A DNA stretch of 35,158 nucleotides from Taibaiella sp. Lineage in GTDB: Bacteria > Bacteroidota > Bacteroidia > Chitinophagales > Chitinophagaceae. The DNA lies in assembly GCA_021740995.1 (NCBI GenBank), contig JAIOYR010000038.1, positions 1 to 35,158 on the forward strand. Reading direction: 5' to 3'. The notes below the pieces were generated by a model. The model had not been told where the DNA came from. It searched no databases and saw nothing but the letters and a program-made list of their open reading frames with translations. Made by a program: the position numbers and the translations under genes. Positions 7,908 to 16,489 of the stretch are shown one piece after another (position 1 is the first letter of the stretch; each line of letters begins with the position of its first letter).

Positions 7908-8570
7908 CTAGCGTTCCCCGTTAATCAGAATGCAGTATATCTCAGCTGGGCCGTGAACGCCTACCACCAGGGTTTTTTCTATATCGGCAGTGCGACTGGG
8001 GCCGGTAGTAAGGTTTATCATAGACGGTAGCGATGTGCCGTATTTCTTTTTTAGGAGTTTTAATCCATCTTCAATGTCATAAACCACCTGATCCAGATAA
8101 GCAAAGACAATGTGCACCGGGTAATACACCGGCGCTGTGCGTCCCATATTCTGTGCACTGGTGAGCAATATAGATCCTGTACGTGCTATTATTGCTTCGC
8201 AACTTGTTATACAGGCGTCGGCACTTTCTATCGACGGGCTGGCTGGTAATACAATGTCAATGTTGTTGGTCTTGAAGTGATTCACTAATTGAGGGTCGGC
8301 GCAAAGCAGTTGTTTCCACTCATTATTTTCATAGATCGCACTGATGCTGGTCAATAGTTCCTGCTCACTTTCTACAAATATAAACTTCCCGCCAAGCCCG
8401 ATAAATGTTTCTGCAAACACCTCTTCTGCAGAATAACCGGAGCGTGCATATATATCAGTATGTGTTTTTTCGGCTTCCGGAAATGGCATTGGTATTTTTT
8501 CCTCTCCCAGGCTTTTGCGAATTCTGGCGAGGATGTTTTCCCGTGCTTTTGAAGTTTTGAAAGTTTGCAT
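7908..8570 (-). CDS. LUD-domain protein (LutC/YkgG family)
   Basis: 220 residues. The LUD hallmark at the C-terminus is clear: LTTGPSRTADIEKTLVVGV followed by HGP; upstream the EAIIARTGSILLTSAQN stretch is also typical. In Firmicutes LutC is part of the L-lactate oxidation complex LutABC, but LutA and LutB are not beside this gene. In Bacteroidota a single LUD protein is commonly found next to ftsH and rsfS, as here, and its role there is not established. A terminator-like hairpin lies between ftsH and this gene, so it may need its own promoter. It ends 28 bp from the convergent glycosyltransferase gene, with a small hairpin (7890-7905) in between. Confidence 0.88.
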   Translation of the reverse strand: MQTFKTSKARENILARIRKSLGEEKIPMPFPEAEKTHTDIYARSGYSAEEVFAETFIGLGGKFIFVESEQELLTSISAIYENNEWKQLLCADPQLVNHFKTNNIDIVLPASPSIESADACITSCEAIIARTGSILLTSAQNMGRTAPVYYPVHIVFAYLDQVVYDIEDGLKLLKKKYGTSLPSMINLTTGPSRTADIEKTLVVGVHGPAEIYCILINGER

Positions 8571-8622
8571 TTCTAAAATACCGAAAAAGTAGTGACAAAA
8601 AATCTATTTTTTAATTGTCAAA

Positions 8623-8658
8623 AAGCAATTGCTGATGGAGATTCATCAACAATTGCTT
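8623..8658 (-). terminator. Intrinsic terminator downstream of ftsH
   Basis: AAGCAATTG (8623-8631) pairs with CAATTGCTT (8650-8658); beyond one mismatch, TGATG (8633-8637) pairs with CATCA (8644-8648), leaving a 6-base loop. Read on the minus strand the stem is followed by CTTTTTGACAATTAAAAAA, so a short T-run follows it, about 70 nt after the ftsH stop codon. Confidence 0.6.
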
Positions 8659-8729
8659 ACTGAGCATTTATTTTATTGTACAAAAGCTGTGCAGCTAGCG
8701 TAGTTTATACAGACAAGATGCCTACACCA

Positions 8730-10760
8730 TTAAGCAACCGGTATAGGTGCAACGGGTATGTTTTCGGCTTCTATTACATCATCATCATCGGCTATAGAGC
8801 TATCTTCATATTGGCGCTTGCCCAGCAGGCGTTCCATATCGTCCTTAAAAAGCACTTCTTTTTTCAGCAGCTCTTCTGCTATCAGTTTTACAGATTCTAT
8901 CTTGTCGCTCAGCAAATCTTTAACTCTGTTATATGCTCCTTCTACAAGTTTGCGTACTTCATCATCTATCATTTTTCCTGTCTCTTCAGAGTAGGGTTTA
9001 GAGAAAGAGTTTTCGTTCTGAGCATCATAGAATGATATGTGACCAATAGCACTGTTCATGCCGTACATAGATACCATGGCGTAAGCCATACGTGTTACGT
9101 GCTGCAGATCGCTAAGGGCCCCTGTTGAAATCTTGTTGAACACCAGTTCTTCTACCGCTCTGCCACCCAGCGACATACACATATCATCCAGCAGATGGTC
9201 TGTGGTGCGAATGTATACTTCTTTTGGCAGGTACTGTGCATATCCCAGTGCGGCTACGCCACGTGGTACTATTGTTACCTTTACCAGAGGGTGTGCATGC
9301 TCCAGAAACCAACCCGAAACTGCATGGCCTGCTTCGTGATAAGCAATTATGCGTTTTTCTTCGGGTAGTATGATTTTGTTTTTCTTTTCGAGTCCACCTA
9401 TTACACGGTCTATAGCGTCATTGAAGTCGCTCATATCTACCTCACTTTTGCCTTTACGGGCTGCTATGAGTGCAGCCTCATTGCATATATTGGCAATGTC
9501 GGCACCTGCAAAACCAGGTGTTTGTACAGCAAGCTTTTTGATATTGAGGTCTTTGGAACGCTTAATAGGTTTCAGGTGAACATCAAATATTTTCTCTCTC
9601 CCTTTTACATCAGGAATGTCTATGGATATCTGCCGGTCGAAGCGACCAGGGCGCAGCAACGCTGTGTCCAGTACGTCGGGGCGGTTGGTAGCTGCGAGCA
9701 CTATAATACCACTATCGCCGCTAAAGCCATCCATCTCTACCAGCATCTGATTGAGGGTGTTTTCCCGCTCATCATTGCTCATCATCATATTTTTGCCACG
9801 TGCTCTGCCTATTGCATCTATTTCATCTATAAACACAATACAAGGCGCTTTTTCGCGTGCCTGTTTGAACACGTCGCGTACGCGGCTGGCACCCACACCT
9901 ACAAATAGTTCTACAAAGTCTGAGCCAGACATAGAGAAGAAAGGTACCTGAGCCTCTCCCGCCATAGCTTTTGCCAGCAGTGTCTTGCCTGTGCCCGGAG
10001 GGCCTACAAGCAATGCACCCTTTGGGATTTTGCCACCCAGTGCGGTGTATTTTTTAGGGTTTTTCAGGAAATCCACAATTTCCATTACTTCAACCTTGGC
10101 TTCATCAAGTCCTGCTACATCATTAAAGGTGATATTGACACGGGTCCCTTTTTCGAAAAGCTGTGCTTTAGATTTTCCGATATTGAAAATGCCACCGGCT
10201 CCGCCTGCACCACCACCGGAGCCCATCTTGCGAAATACCAAAAAGTACATGGCTACAAGAAAAATAATCGGTAACAGAAGTGTGTTCAGAAATGCATGTA
10301 GCATGTCGCCATGTTGGTCATACATCACCGGAACTCGTCCATCATCCGGAATATTTTTTTGTGCTTCAACCAGATCTTTATTAAACTGGTCAACGGTACC
10401 TATCTTGAAGGTAAAAGCAGGTGTTTTTTCCGTTCCGTTCGATATGGTAGGAACCTTGCCCGGTGCAGCAGGAGGTACAGCGCCCGGTTTCAGATACACT
10501 TCTACATGCTCGTTGTTTATCACAACCAGTTTTGTAACTTGTCCTTTGTCCAGATACTCTTTGAAATCGCGGAAACTACGCTCTGTAACTGAGCTGCTGA
10601 AATTGCCACCATAAAACTGAGCGCCTAGTATAACAACCAAAATAAGCCCATATATCCAGTATATGTTGAACTTTGGTCCTTTACGGGGCGTATTGCCGGG
10701 GTTATTTTCATTGCCCGGTTTCAGATCTTCGGGAGTTGTATTTAGTTTTTTATCTTCCAT
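8730..10760 (-). CDS. ftsH: ATP-dependent zinc metalloprotease FtsH
   Basis: 676 residues. Membrane-bound AAA+ protease that degrades misfolded membrane and regulatory proteins at the inner membrane. Order: membrane segment 1 (about 33-50), a periplasmic part of about 100 residues, membrane segment 2 (about 158-176), the AAA+ module with Walker A GPPGTGKT (253-260), Walker [13 protein letters not shown] and the second region of homology [19 protein letters not shown], then the peptidase with the zinc site HEAGH (475-479). The periplasmic part has a Pro/Ala/Lys insertion near residues 91-103. Gly-rich linker at 180-190. The gene begins 56 bp after rsfS on the same strand, forming an rsfS-ftsH unit. 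Confidence 0.98.
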   Translation of the reverse strand: MEDKKLNTTPEDLKPGNENNPGNTPRKGPKFNIYWIYGLILVVILGAQFYGGNFSSSVTERSFRDFKEYLDKGQVTKLVVINNEHVEVYLKPGAVPPAAPGKVPTISNGTEKTPAFTFKIGTVDQFNKDLVEAQKNIPDDGRVPVMYDQHGDMLHAFLNTLLLPIIFLVAMYFLVFRKMGSGGGAGGAGGIFNIGKSKAQLFEKGTRVNITFNDVAGLDEAKVEVMEIVDFLKNPKKYTALGGKIPKGALLVGPPGTGKTLLAKAMAGEAQVPFFSMSGSDFVELFVGVGASRVRDVFKQAREKAPCIVFIDEIDAIGRARGKNMMMSNDERENTLNQMLVEMDGFSGDSGIIVLAATNRPDVLDTALLRPGRFDRQISIDIPDVKGREKIFDVHLKPIKRSKDLNIKKLAVQTPGFAGADIANICNEAALIAARKGKSEVDMSDFNDAIDRVIGGLEKKNKIILPEEKRIIAYHEAGHAVSGWFLEHAHPLVKVTIVPRGVAALGYAQYLPKEVYIRTTDHLLDDMCMSLGGRAVEELVFNKISTGALSDLQHVTRMAYAMVSMYGMNSAIGHISFYDAQNENSFSKPYSEETGKMIDDEVRKLVEGAYNRVKDLLSDKIESVKLIAEELLKKEVLFKDDMERLLGKRQYEDSSIADDDDVIEAENIPVAPIPVA

Positions 10761-10816
10761 TTTGCCTGTTGGTCGTATATAATTGTTCGTCTGAAATAAG
10801 ATGATAATCTACATTT

Positions 10817-11209
10817 TTAATGCTCTGTTCTGGGCGCGTCTTCCCATAGGCTTTCCAGATTGTAAAACAACCGTTGTTCATGTTGGAAAACATGCACCAC
10901 AATATTTACATAATCTACAAGAGTCCAGCTATCGCCATGTTCTACATGCCAGGGCTTTTCGCCACATTCTTTTTCTACTTCATCAATGATGTTATTGGCT
11001 ATGGCCTTAATCTGAATGTGAGACTGAGCTTCGCACAAGACAAAATAGTCCGAAACAGCTTCGTCTATTTTTTTCAGATCTAGGGAAATGATTCCTTCAC
11101 CTTTTTTATCCTTAATGGCACTGATAATCGTCTTAAACAGCTTGCTGTTTCTGGTGAGTCGGGTGGCACTTTTTTTACGGTCCTGTAGTGCTGTTATTAC
11201 TTTCTCCAA
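10817..11209 (-). CDS. rsfS: Ribosome silencing factor RsfS (Iojap/YbeB family)
   Basis: 130 residues. The family binds ribosomal protein L14 and blocks subunit joining under poor nutrition. The core is recognisable: GIISLDLKKIDEAVSDYFVL, then CEAQSHIQIKAIANNIIDEV, and the Trp-containing GEKPWHVEHGDSWTLVDYVN, ending in VVHVFQHEQRLFYNLESLW. The only possible start near the family's usual N-terminus is TTG at 11209 (TTG GAG AAA GTA); no ATG or GTG exists between it and the conserved core. It heads the rsfS-ftsH unit and is divergent from birA with 76 bp between the start codons. Confidence 0.94.
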   Translation of the reverse strand: MEKVITALQDRKKSATRLTRNSKLFKTIISAIKDKKGEGIISLDLKKIDEAVSDYFVLCEAQSHIQIKAIANNIIDEVEKECGEKPWHVEHGDSWTLVDYVNIVVHVFQHEQRLFYNLESLWEDAPRTEH

Positions 11210-11285
11210 ATTTGTGTATTAGTTTTGTTTGATAATTTACTTTTGGTATTTTATCAAAATTATAAATCTTTTTGCACTTAACCAC

Positions 11286-12026
11286 ATGGTCAACCAGGAA
11301 TTAGGGTTAATAGAACTGGAATATACTGATAGTACCAATAACTATGCCATGCAGTTGATAAATGACGATAAGGCGCAGTCCGGTATGACAATTGTAGCCA
11401 GAAGTCAGGGTAAAGGTAAGGGACAGCGTGGCAGAGTATGGATAGACGAGCCTGACCAGAGTTTGCTAATGAGTATAATTGTAACCCCAAAACGACCAAT
11501 TTCGGAACAATTTGTGTTTAGTGCCGCGGTTGCAGTTGCAATTGCCAATGTTTTGCAAAAATTTCTTCAGGATTGCATTATACACATTAAATGGCCCAAT
11601 GACATCATAGTAAATGACAAAAAGGCAGGTGGAGTTTTAATTGAAAACGTACTAAGAGGGAGCGAATGGACGCACAGTATCATCGGGCTCGGACTCAACA
11701 TAGAGCAGGTGAATTTCCCCGCTCATCTTCCCAATGCAATTTCTCTTAAAATAGCGCAACACAAAGATTATGACCATGTCCAGTTGCGCGATAGGATCAG
11801 GGAGCATATACTTTCTTCCTCTATATATCCGGTTGCTGCATTGAGAATTATGGAGCGCTACAATGATCTTTTGTTCAAGCGAAATTCAAGTCAGAAATTC
11901 AGTGATCAGAATGGGGAGTGGAATGCAATTATCATTTGCACCAGGCAGGATGGATCATTAGAGCTGCTTCATGAGAATGGAGAAGTTATCAGATATCAGC
12001 ATGGACAAATAAAATGGGAATGGTGA
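11286..12026 (+). CDS. birA: Biotin-[acetyl-CoA-carboxylase] ligase, catalytic domain only
   Basis: 246 residues from ATG at 11286; an in-frame TTG at 11229 would add a hydrophobic non-conserved leader and is rejected. It makes biotinyl-AMP and transfers biotin to a lysine of acetyl-CoA carboxylase and related enzymes. Motifs: the biotin-binding loop GKGKGQRGRVW, KWPNDIIVNDKKAGGVLIE, and IIGLGLNIEQ. The E. coli BirA winged-helix repressor domain is absent, so this is a class I enzyme with no expected repressor role. Divergent from rsfS, an arrangement common in Bacteroidota. Confidence 0.95.
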   Translation: MVNQELGLIELEYTDSTNNYAMQLINDDKAQSGMTIVARSQGKGKGQRGRVWIDEPDQSLLMSIIVTPKRPISEQFVFSAAVAVAIANVLQKFLQDCIIHIKWPNDIIVNDKKAGGVLIENVLRGSEWTHSIIGLGLNIEQVNFPAHLPNAISLKIAQHKDYDHVQLRDRIREHILSSSIYPVAALRIMERYNDLLFKRNSSQKFSDQNGEWNAIIICTRQDGSLELLHENGEVIRYQHGQIKWEW

Positions 12027-12061
12027 GTACTTATAAGAACAATCAACAAAGTTTTTAAGAA

Positions 12062-12472
12062 TTATCCTTTCTTTCTTGCTATAAAATAACCTGAGAGCGC
12101 AAGTGGTAAATGCAAAAGGATACTAAAAGCCACAAACCAAATAGGCTGAGGAGGCATTTTTAGAATATTGTAGATAGCACCCAGCGAAATGAGAATACCT
12201 ACGATAATGGCTGGTATCCTTGTGTTTCCTCCCACTACCACTGTGCCAACAATGCCTGCAATAAAAGAGCAAACAGCATAATTTGCCAATAATAGCAGAA
12301 ACGCTTTGGCTGGCATACCTGCTATATATTCAGTAAGTGCTACTTTGTTTTCCAGGCTTATACCCGCTGGTGGTGGGTAGAAATGGTGTATGCCCATTTC
12401 GCCAAAAACCGTTAGCATCATGCCACTCATGGTGCCTGCTACTATCGGTAGTATGTATTTTACAATGCTCAC
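12062..12472 (-). CDS. Small four-helix membrane protein, unknown
   Basis: 136 residues from a GTG at 12472. Four hydrophobic stretches (about 6-24, 52-75, 84-104, 110-131) and a basic C-terminus RKKG predict an inner-membrane protein. The first loop carries MGIHHFYPPPAGIS. I do not recognise a named family. It is convergent with birA (35 bp between the ends) and divergent from the methyltransferase gene. Length, frame and membrane pattern support a real gene; no function can be given. Confidence 0.72.
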   Translation of the reverse strand: MSIVKYILPIVAGTMSGMMLTVFGEMGIHHFYPPPAGISLENKVALTEYIAGMPAKAFLLLLANYAVCSFIAGIVGTVVVGGNTRIPAIIVGILISLGAIYNILKMPPQPIWFVAFSILLHLPLALSGYFIARKKG

Positions 12473-12552
12473 AGTTTTCTTTAAATCCTTGTTTCAGTAA
12501 AGTTAGGAAACAATATTTTGTCTGCATACATTTACTCTGAAAAACGTGAACT

Positions 12553-13434
12553 ATGCAATTTGATTTGCCTGCAGTGTATGACCGTGATATTTATTCACAA
12601 TTACATGCCGATTTAAGAAATGCAGGATTTGATGAACAGGCAATGGAATTGCATTACAGAACTTTTGGTGCAAAAGAAGGGCGCAGAAGCAGCTCAATTA
12701 ATACTCGCAAGGATTTTTTGAATCTGATTCCGGAAAAGGCTTCTGTATTGGAAATTATGCCTGGATATAGTCCGGTTACGTCTGGTGAAAATGTAAAATT
12801 CTTCGACCTGCAAACAAGGGATGAATTGGTGTCAGATGCGCATGAGCTTTATGTGCAGACTCCAACCATACCCGAAATTGATTACGTGTCGGCTGATGGT
12901 AATTTAGGTATTGTTTCTGAGAAATTTGAAGTTGTAGTTAGCTGCCATAATATAGGCAGGCAGCCCAACCTAATAAGGCATCTGCAGCAGATAGAAGCTT
13001 TGCTGGTGTCTGATGGGCATTTGTTTTGTATAGTGCCTGACAAAAGGTATACCTATGATTATTTCAATCCCGAAACTACTATAACCTCTGTATTGGCCAG
13101 GCATATCAGTGATAATAGTGCTACAAATTCAGAGGACTTACTGATGGCAACTATCATGAGAACGCATAGCGACTCCTTGAGGCATTGGAAAGACAATCAT
13201 GGAAATCAATATCTTGAATTTGAAAGGAGGTTTAGTGAATTATCCGGAAAATATGGTATTGGTGGAATATTAGCTAGCGACAGAAATCTGCAGAAAACAA
13301 TATTCAGTCCTGAGAGTTTTTGTAACATTATTCAGTTGCTCAATGAACTGAAACAGACCCAAATGAATGTAGTAAGAATGTACCCCACATTATTTGGCAG
13401 AGCAGAATTTTTCGTGATTTTGCAGAAAGTATAG
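12553..13434 (+). CDS. Class I SAM-dependent methyltransferase, glycan-cluster type
   Basis: 293 residues. The N-terminus (about 8-50) has the pattern IYSQLHADL ... ELHYRTFGAKEGRRSS, a short motif that recurs at the front of surface-polysaccharide glycosyltransferases and methyltransferases. Then the Rossmann part: SVLEIMPGYSPV in the place of motif I, ENVKFFDL, IDYVSADGNLGI, VVSCHNIGRQPNLIRHLQ, and LFCIVPDKRYTYDYFNPETT, which is close to the PDKRYxFDxFxPEST phrase of this group. In motif I the usual first glycine after LEI is replaced by Met (LEIMPG). A small-molecule or sugar methyl transfer is inferred. It is monocistronic and ends at a strong bidirectional terminator. Confidence 0.78.
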   Translation: MQFDLPAVYDRDIYSQLHADLRNAGFDEQAMELHYRTFGAKEGRRSSSINTRKDFLNLIPEKASVLEIMPGYSPVTSGENVKFFDLQTRDELVSDAHELYVQTPTIPEIDYVSADGNLGIVSEKFEVVVSCHNIGRQPNLIRHLQQIEALLVSDGHLFCIVPDKRYTYDYFNPETTITSVLARHISDNSATNSEDLLMATIMRTHSDSLRHWKDNHGNQYLEFERRFSELSGKYGIGGILASDRNLQKTIFSPESFCNIIQLLNELKQTQMNVVRMYPTLFGRAEFFVILQKV

Positions 13435-13455
13435 GAAATTCCCTCTGGCATTCTT

Positions 13456-13487
13456 AAAAAAAGCTTCTTTTTAGAGAAGCTTTTTTT
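13456..13487. terminator. Bidirectional intrinsic terminator
   Basis: GCTTCT (13463-13468) and AGAAGC (13475-13480) form a perfect stem with a 6-base loop, flanked by seven A on the left (13456-13462) and seven T on the right (13481-13487), which extend the stem to 13 bp. It serves the methyltransferase gene on the plus strand and the OMP/anti-sigma gene on the minus strand, which converge here. Confidence 0.88.
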
Positions 13488-13495
13488 AAGACCAA

Positions 13496-14710
13496 TTACC
13501 TGTTAAATATCGTACACCTCATCTGGAACTGAACATAGTCCCTGTCTATAAATTTGTCACTTGGATTTATCACTCCGTTTATTCCTTTGCGATACGACAC
13601 TGCTGCTTTTACTCTCTGCGTGAGCGCATATTCTGTTTTTCCTACAAAACCCACGTCAAATGTAGGTGCTACCTGCAGATTGCCACGGTCTACCTCAGAC
13701 GTAGCAGGACGGTTGTCAATCAGCATTTTCTGAAAATCAGGTCCCATGCCTATTGACATCCGTTTCATAACCTTGTATCCTATGCTCGGCGTCACCTGCG
13801 CATAATACAGATTGTAGGATATGTCTTGTGTTTTTACTACACCCACCGGGCTATTGTTTGGCACATTAATACCATTTTCTGAGTCTGTAGTTTTCGATGC
13901 AGATCCTGGCTTAGCAGCAGTAGCACCGGAGCCTGTCAAACCGCTGCCGGTTGCTGGGGCATCATAAGACATATATTGTGTACGTTGTGTATTGTCGCTA
14001 CTTGTGAAAGCTACATCGCTTTCTACATACACTTTATCGGTAATCATTTTGCGCACGGTAGCACCTGCCATGTAGCCGCTATTGCCATTGCCCTGGCTCA
14101 CACCGCCTGATAATATTACACTTAAGTTAAGCGGTTTTTTTATCTTTTGAGTTTCCTGTCTGAATGTATGGAATCCTTCTCTCGACGCTCTTTCTTTGCT
14201 GGCTAATTTCTTTATTGGGGCTTTTTCCGTAAGTGTGCTATTGTGCACTATTGCCATTCCATTATTATTTGCTGCTACGTTCAGTAAATGGTGTAGCTTC
14301 AGCCCTATAGCCGGAGCTGTTATTTTATCATTTGGTTTTGTATTGTTTTTTACCAATTTTTTTGTCGGTCGTTGTGCAGGTAGTTCACTATTGTGTGCAG
14401 TATAGGGTATCATAGCTATAGGCTGCTGCGGTGCTATTCTTGATTGTTCAAATTTTCCGGAATGTGCATAGCCAGAATTGTTGCCAGAAGTTTCCGCATT
14501 GCCAAAACGGAGCAGTGTGGTCACACCTATAGCAAGAGCTACAGAAGCTGCCATGCCCGCCGCTGGCATCCATAGCCACAGCAACATGCTGCGTTTTTTA
14601 GCTCGGCCATCCATTTGCTCCGCAAGGCTATCCCAGTTACGGGCATTGTACGCAAAGTCGTTCTCATCAAACTTCTGCCTGATAAGATCGTCAAATTCTC
14701 TTGGTCTCAT
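13496..14710 (-). CDS. Anti-sigma-like N-terminus fused to an outer-membrane beta-barrel-like domain
   Basis: 404 residues. Residues 1-40 are a cytoplasmic, charged helix (REFDDLIRQKFDE ... NWDSLAEQMDG) as seen in Bacteroidota proteins encoded behind ECF sigma factors; 42-67 is one membrane segment; 68-192 is a polar Asn/Lys/Pro-containing linker; 193-404 shows the alternating pattern of a small barrel (LNLSVILSGGVSQG, KVYVESDVAFTSS, YYAQVTPSIGYKV, MRCTIFNR at the end), interrupted by a Gly/Ser/Thr-rich loop at about 250-290. The start overlaps the end of the sigma factor gene by 20 bp, implying translational coupling. A membrane regulator of that sigma factor is inferred. Confidence 0.75.
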   Translation of the reverse strand: MRPREFDDLIRQKFDENDFAYNARNWDSLAEQMDGRAKKRSMLLWLWMPAAGMAASVALAIGVTTLLRFGNAETSGNNSGYAHSGKFEQSRIAPQQPIAMIPYTAHNSELPAQRPTKKLVKNNTKPNDKITAPAIGLKLHHLLNVAANNNGMAIVHNSTLTEKAPIKKLASKERASREGFHTFRQETQKIKKPLNLSVILSGGVSQGNGNSGYMAGATVRKMITDKVYVESDVAFTSSDNTQRTQYMSYDAPATGSGLTGSGATAAKPGSASKTTDSENGINVPNNSPVGVVKTQDISYNLYYAQVTPSIGYKVMKRMSIGMGPDFQKMLIDNRPATSEVDRGNLQVAPTFDVGFVGKTEYALTQRVKAAVSYRKGINGVINPSDKFIDRDYVQFQMRCTIFNR

Positions 14711-15272
14711 ACACTACGTTATTTTGTTCACTTTTCATTATTTTCTTCTGCAGCAGATTTCTGGCCTGATGCAGATGCCAATGCGATGTACCCTCGCTAA
14801 TGGACAGTTGTGTGCTTATTTCTTTATGGTTATATCCGTCAAACACAGACAGGTTGAATACCGTACGTGTCATAGCCGGTAATGATTGTATCATTTTCAC
14901 CATGTCCTTAAATTCTATCCGCTCAATTCCTTCATTGCTTACTGCCAGATTGCTTTCTTCGGCAGGTATCGCTTTCACGTGCATCACCATTTCTTCCTTG
15001 AGCGATGAGCTGCGCAAATAGTCGAGGCATGTATTGATGACAATACGCCTTATCCACCCCTCAAATGATCCCGTATTTTTGAAATTATCTATCTGCGTGA
15101 ACACTTTGAGAAACCCGTCATTGAGCAGTTGTTCAGCATCTTGCATATCCTTAGCATAACGGGCGCAAACCTTAAGAAACACACTGTAGTATGTTTTGTA
15201 AAGATGCTCCTGTATTGCCCGGTCTTTTTGCCGGCACCCTGCTATTATTTCCTGTTCAGAATATGCGGGCAT
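14691..15272 (-). CDS. ECF-type RNA polymerase sigma factor
   Basis: 193 residues, the usual ECF size. Region 2 is visible in the first 95 residues (DAEQLLNDGFLKVFTQIDNF, then GSFEGWIRRIVINTCLDYLR) and region 4 near the end (MTRTVFNLSVFDGYNHKEIS, then LSISEGTSHWHLHQARNLL, a helix-turn-helix for the -35 element). There is no region 3 and no extra C-terminal domain. It directs RNA polymerase to a small regulon, perhaps an envelope one. The overlapping downstream gene encodes a membrane protein that is probably its regulator. Upstream is a 342-bp gap likely to contain its promoter. Confidence 0.93.
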   Translation of the reverse strand: MPAYSEQEIIAGCRQKDRAIQEHLYKTYYSVFLKVCARYAKDMQDAEQLLNDGFLKVFTQIDNFKNTGSFEGWIRRIVINTCLDYLRSSSLKEEMVMHVKAIPAEESNLAVSNEGIERIEFKDMVKMIQSLPAMTRTVFNLSVFDGYNHKEISTQLSISEGTSHWHLHQARNLLQKKIMKSEQNNVVYETKRI

Positions 15273-15614
15273 AAGGATTAGTACTGGTTGATAATAATAG
15301 TAATTTACTACATTTTTTTCATATCGTCATTTTGTTGGTGCGCCATCACACCATTTAAGCTCATTTTTTTCACTTTTAGTTCTTGCCTTATAATATTGAT
15401 AGTGTTTATAAGGGCTTTTTTGACTCAGAAATAATTGTTTTTTCTTTATTATACGTAATGCATTATTCAATACTATATTGAGTAAAGTAGAACGCAGGAG
15501 CAGGTAATAAAATGAAAAAGGCGCCTTTTTGCTATTGAAACTAACCACTCTCTATAATAGACGTAAAATGCTGCGGAAGTCTTGGGTATAGCCGAAAAAT
15601 TATTTTTCACTCAG
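15273..15614. other. 342-bp gap upstream of the sigma factor gene
   Basis: No supported gene. An open frame at 15327-15548 on the minus strand is low in family-like features and is not called. The one clear element is a 16-bp perfect palindrome, AAAAAGGCGCCTTTTT (15515-15530), with no loop; it might be an operator or a compact terminator of the GNAT gene to its right. Confidence 0.45.
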
Positions 15615-16178
15615 TTATTCTGTCCCATTTGCCGGTCTGATCAATGAATATATTGCGGAATCCAGAAACCGTCCGTTATAATAGTAGTTTTCACGCATAT
15701 ATGCCTCTTGTACAAATCCTGCTCGTTCCAGCAGCTTTTGCGATGCCTTGTTTTTAGGGTTTGTATTAGCTTCTATCGAGTGTAGCAGCATTTGCTGAAA
15801 AGCATAATTTATCACTGCGGCCAATGCCTCGCTCATTAACCCCTTACCCTGATGTTGTGGGTGAAGACAATAGCCTATTTCAGCGCGATGATGTTCCTTT
15901 GTTATTTTCCACAAAGCAATATCTCCTATTTGTTTATCTGTACCTTTTATGCAAATAGCCCACGATATCGCCTCATTGTTTATGATGGGCGCAGTTATTT
16001 TATCAATGAACTCAGCAGCTTCTACAAGAGATTGGCATGGATCCCGGTCTACATAACGGAGTATTGCTGCATCGCTTCGCAGGAAAAACACTTCAGCTAC
16101 ATCATTCTGGGTTGTTTGCCGTAGCACCAATCTGCTGGTAGTGAGTACAGGAAAAGGAGAAAAATTAAAAGATAGCAT
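15615..16178 (-). CDS. GNAT family N-acetyltransferase (RimJ/RimL-like)
   Basis: 187 residues from ATG at 16178; an in-frame ATG at 16232 adds 18 residues that do not look conserved. The domain starts LTTSRLVLRQTTQNDVAEVF as in RimJ/RimL-type enzymes. The acetyl-CoA binding motif A is GYCLHPQHQGKGLMSEAL (the QxxGxG loop), followed by IEANTNPKNKASQKLLERAG and GFVQEAYMRENYYYNGRFLD. It acetylates an amino group, either an N-terminus or a small molecule; which one is unknown. TACATTTG on the minus strand at 16190-16183 lies just before the start and could be its -10 box, leaving almost no leader. Confidence 0.9.
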   Translation of the reverse strand: MLSFNFSPFPVLTTSRLVLRQTTQNDVAEVFFLRSDAAILRYVDRDPCQSLVEAAEFIDKITAPIINNEAISWAICIKGTDKQIGDIALWKITKEHHRAEIGYCLHPQHQGKGLMSEALAAVINYAFQQMLLHSIEANTNPKNKASQKLLERAGFVQEAYMRENYYYNGRFLDSAIYSLIRPANGTE

Positions 16179-16251
16179 ATCACAAATGTACTGACCATTC
16201 GAGAGAATCGTGCTGCAGCTATCCGTCGTCAAATTACAGATGCCTGCTGTA

Positions 16252-16374
16252 TTATTTGTTTTGAATCCAAGCGGTCGATTCTGAATTAGCCGAAGGTTGT
16301 GGTTTCTTACAGCCGTGTATGGTTATATATAATATAAATATTACCCATGGGGCAATTTTCAGGCATTTTAACAT
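16252..16374 (-). CDS. Possible 40-residue lipoprotein-like peptide
   Basis: From ATG at 16374: MLKCLKIAPWVIFILYITIHGC then about 18 polar residues. The hydrophobic stretch followed by HGCKK resembles a type II signal with Cys22 as the lipid site, although His at -2 is unusual. A longer start at 16446 (64 residues) is possible. It lies 115 bp after the response regulator stop on the same strand. No family is recognised, and it may be a remnant or not a gene. Confidence 0.35.
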   Translation of the reverse strand: MLKCLKIAPWVIFILYITIHGCKKPQPSANSESTAWIQNK

Positions 16375-16489
16375 AGTAGAAAAGGATAGTGGAAAATGTA
16401 TAGCAAAAATTGTGCCAATTTTAACAAAATAGAGGTCGTCAACCAAGGTTTATACAAGGTAATCATAATTGGGAACTGCCAACTTCAGA

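Noticed and set aside
9985-10614. 209-residue open frame on the plus strand
   Set aside because: Antisense to ftsH; the ftsH frame with Walker and HEAGH motifs is unquestionable.
11229-11285. N-terminal extension of birA from a TTG
   Set aside because: The added 19 residues are hydrophobic, lie in the promoter region and do not fit class I BirA starts.
15327-15548. 73-residue minus-strand frame in the gap before the sigma factor gene
   Set aside because: No signal peptide, domain or promoter; composition like AT-rich non-coding DNA.
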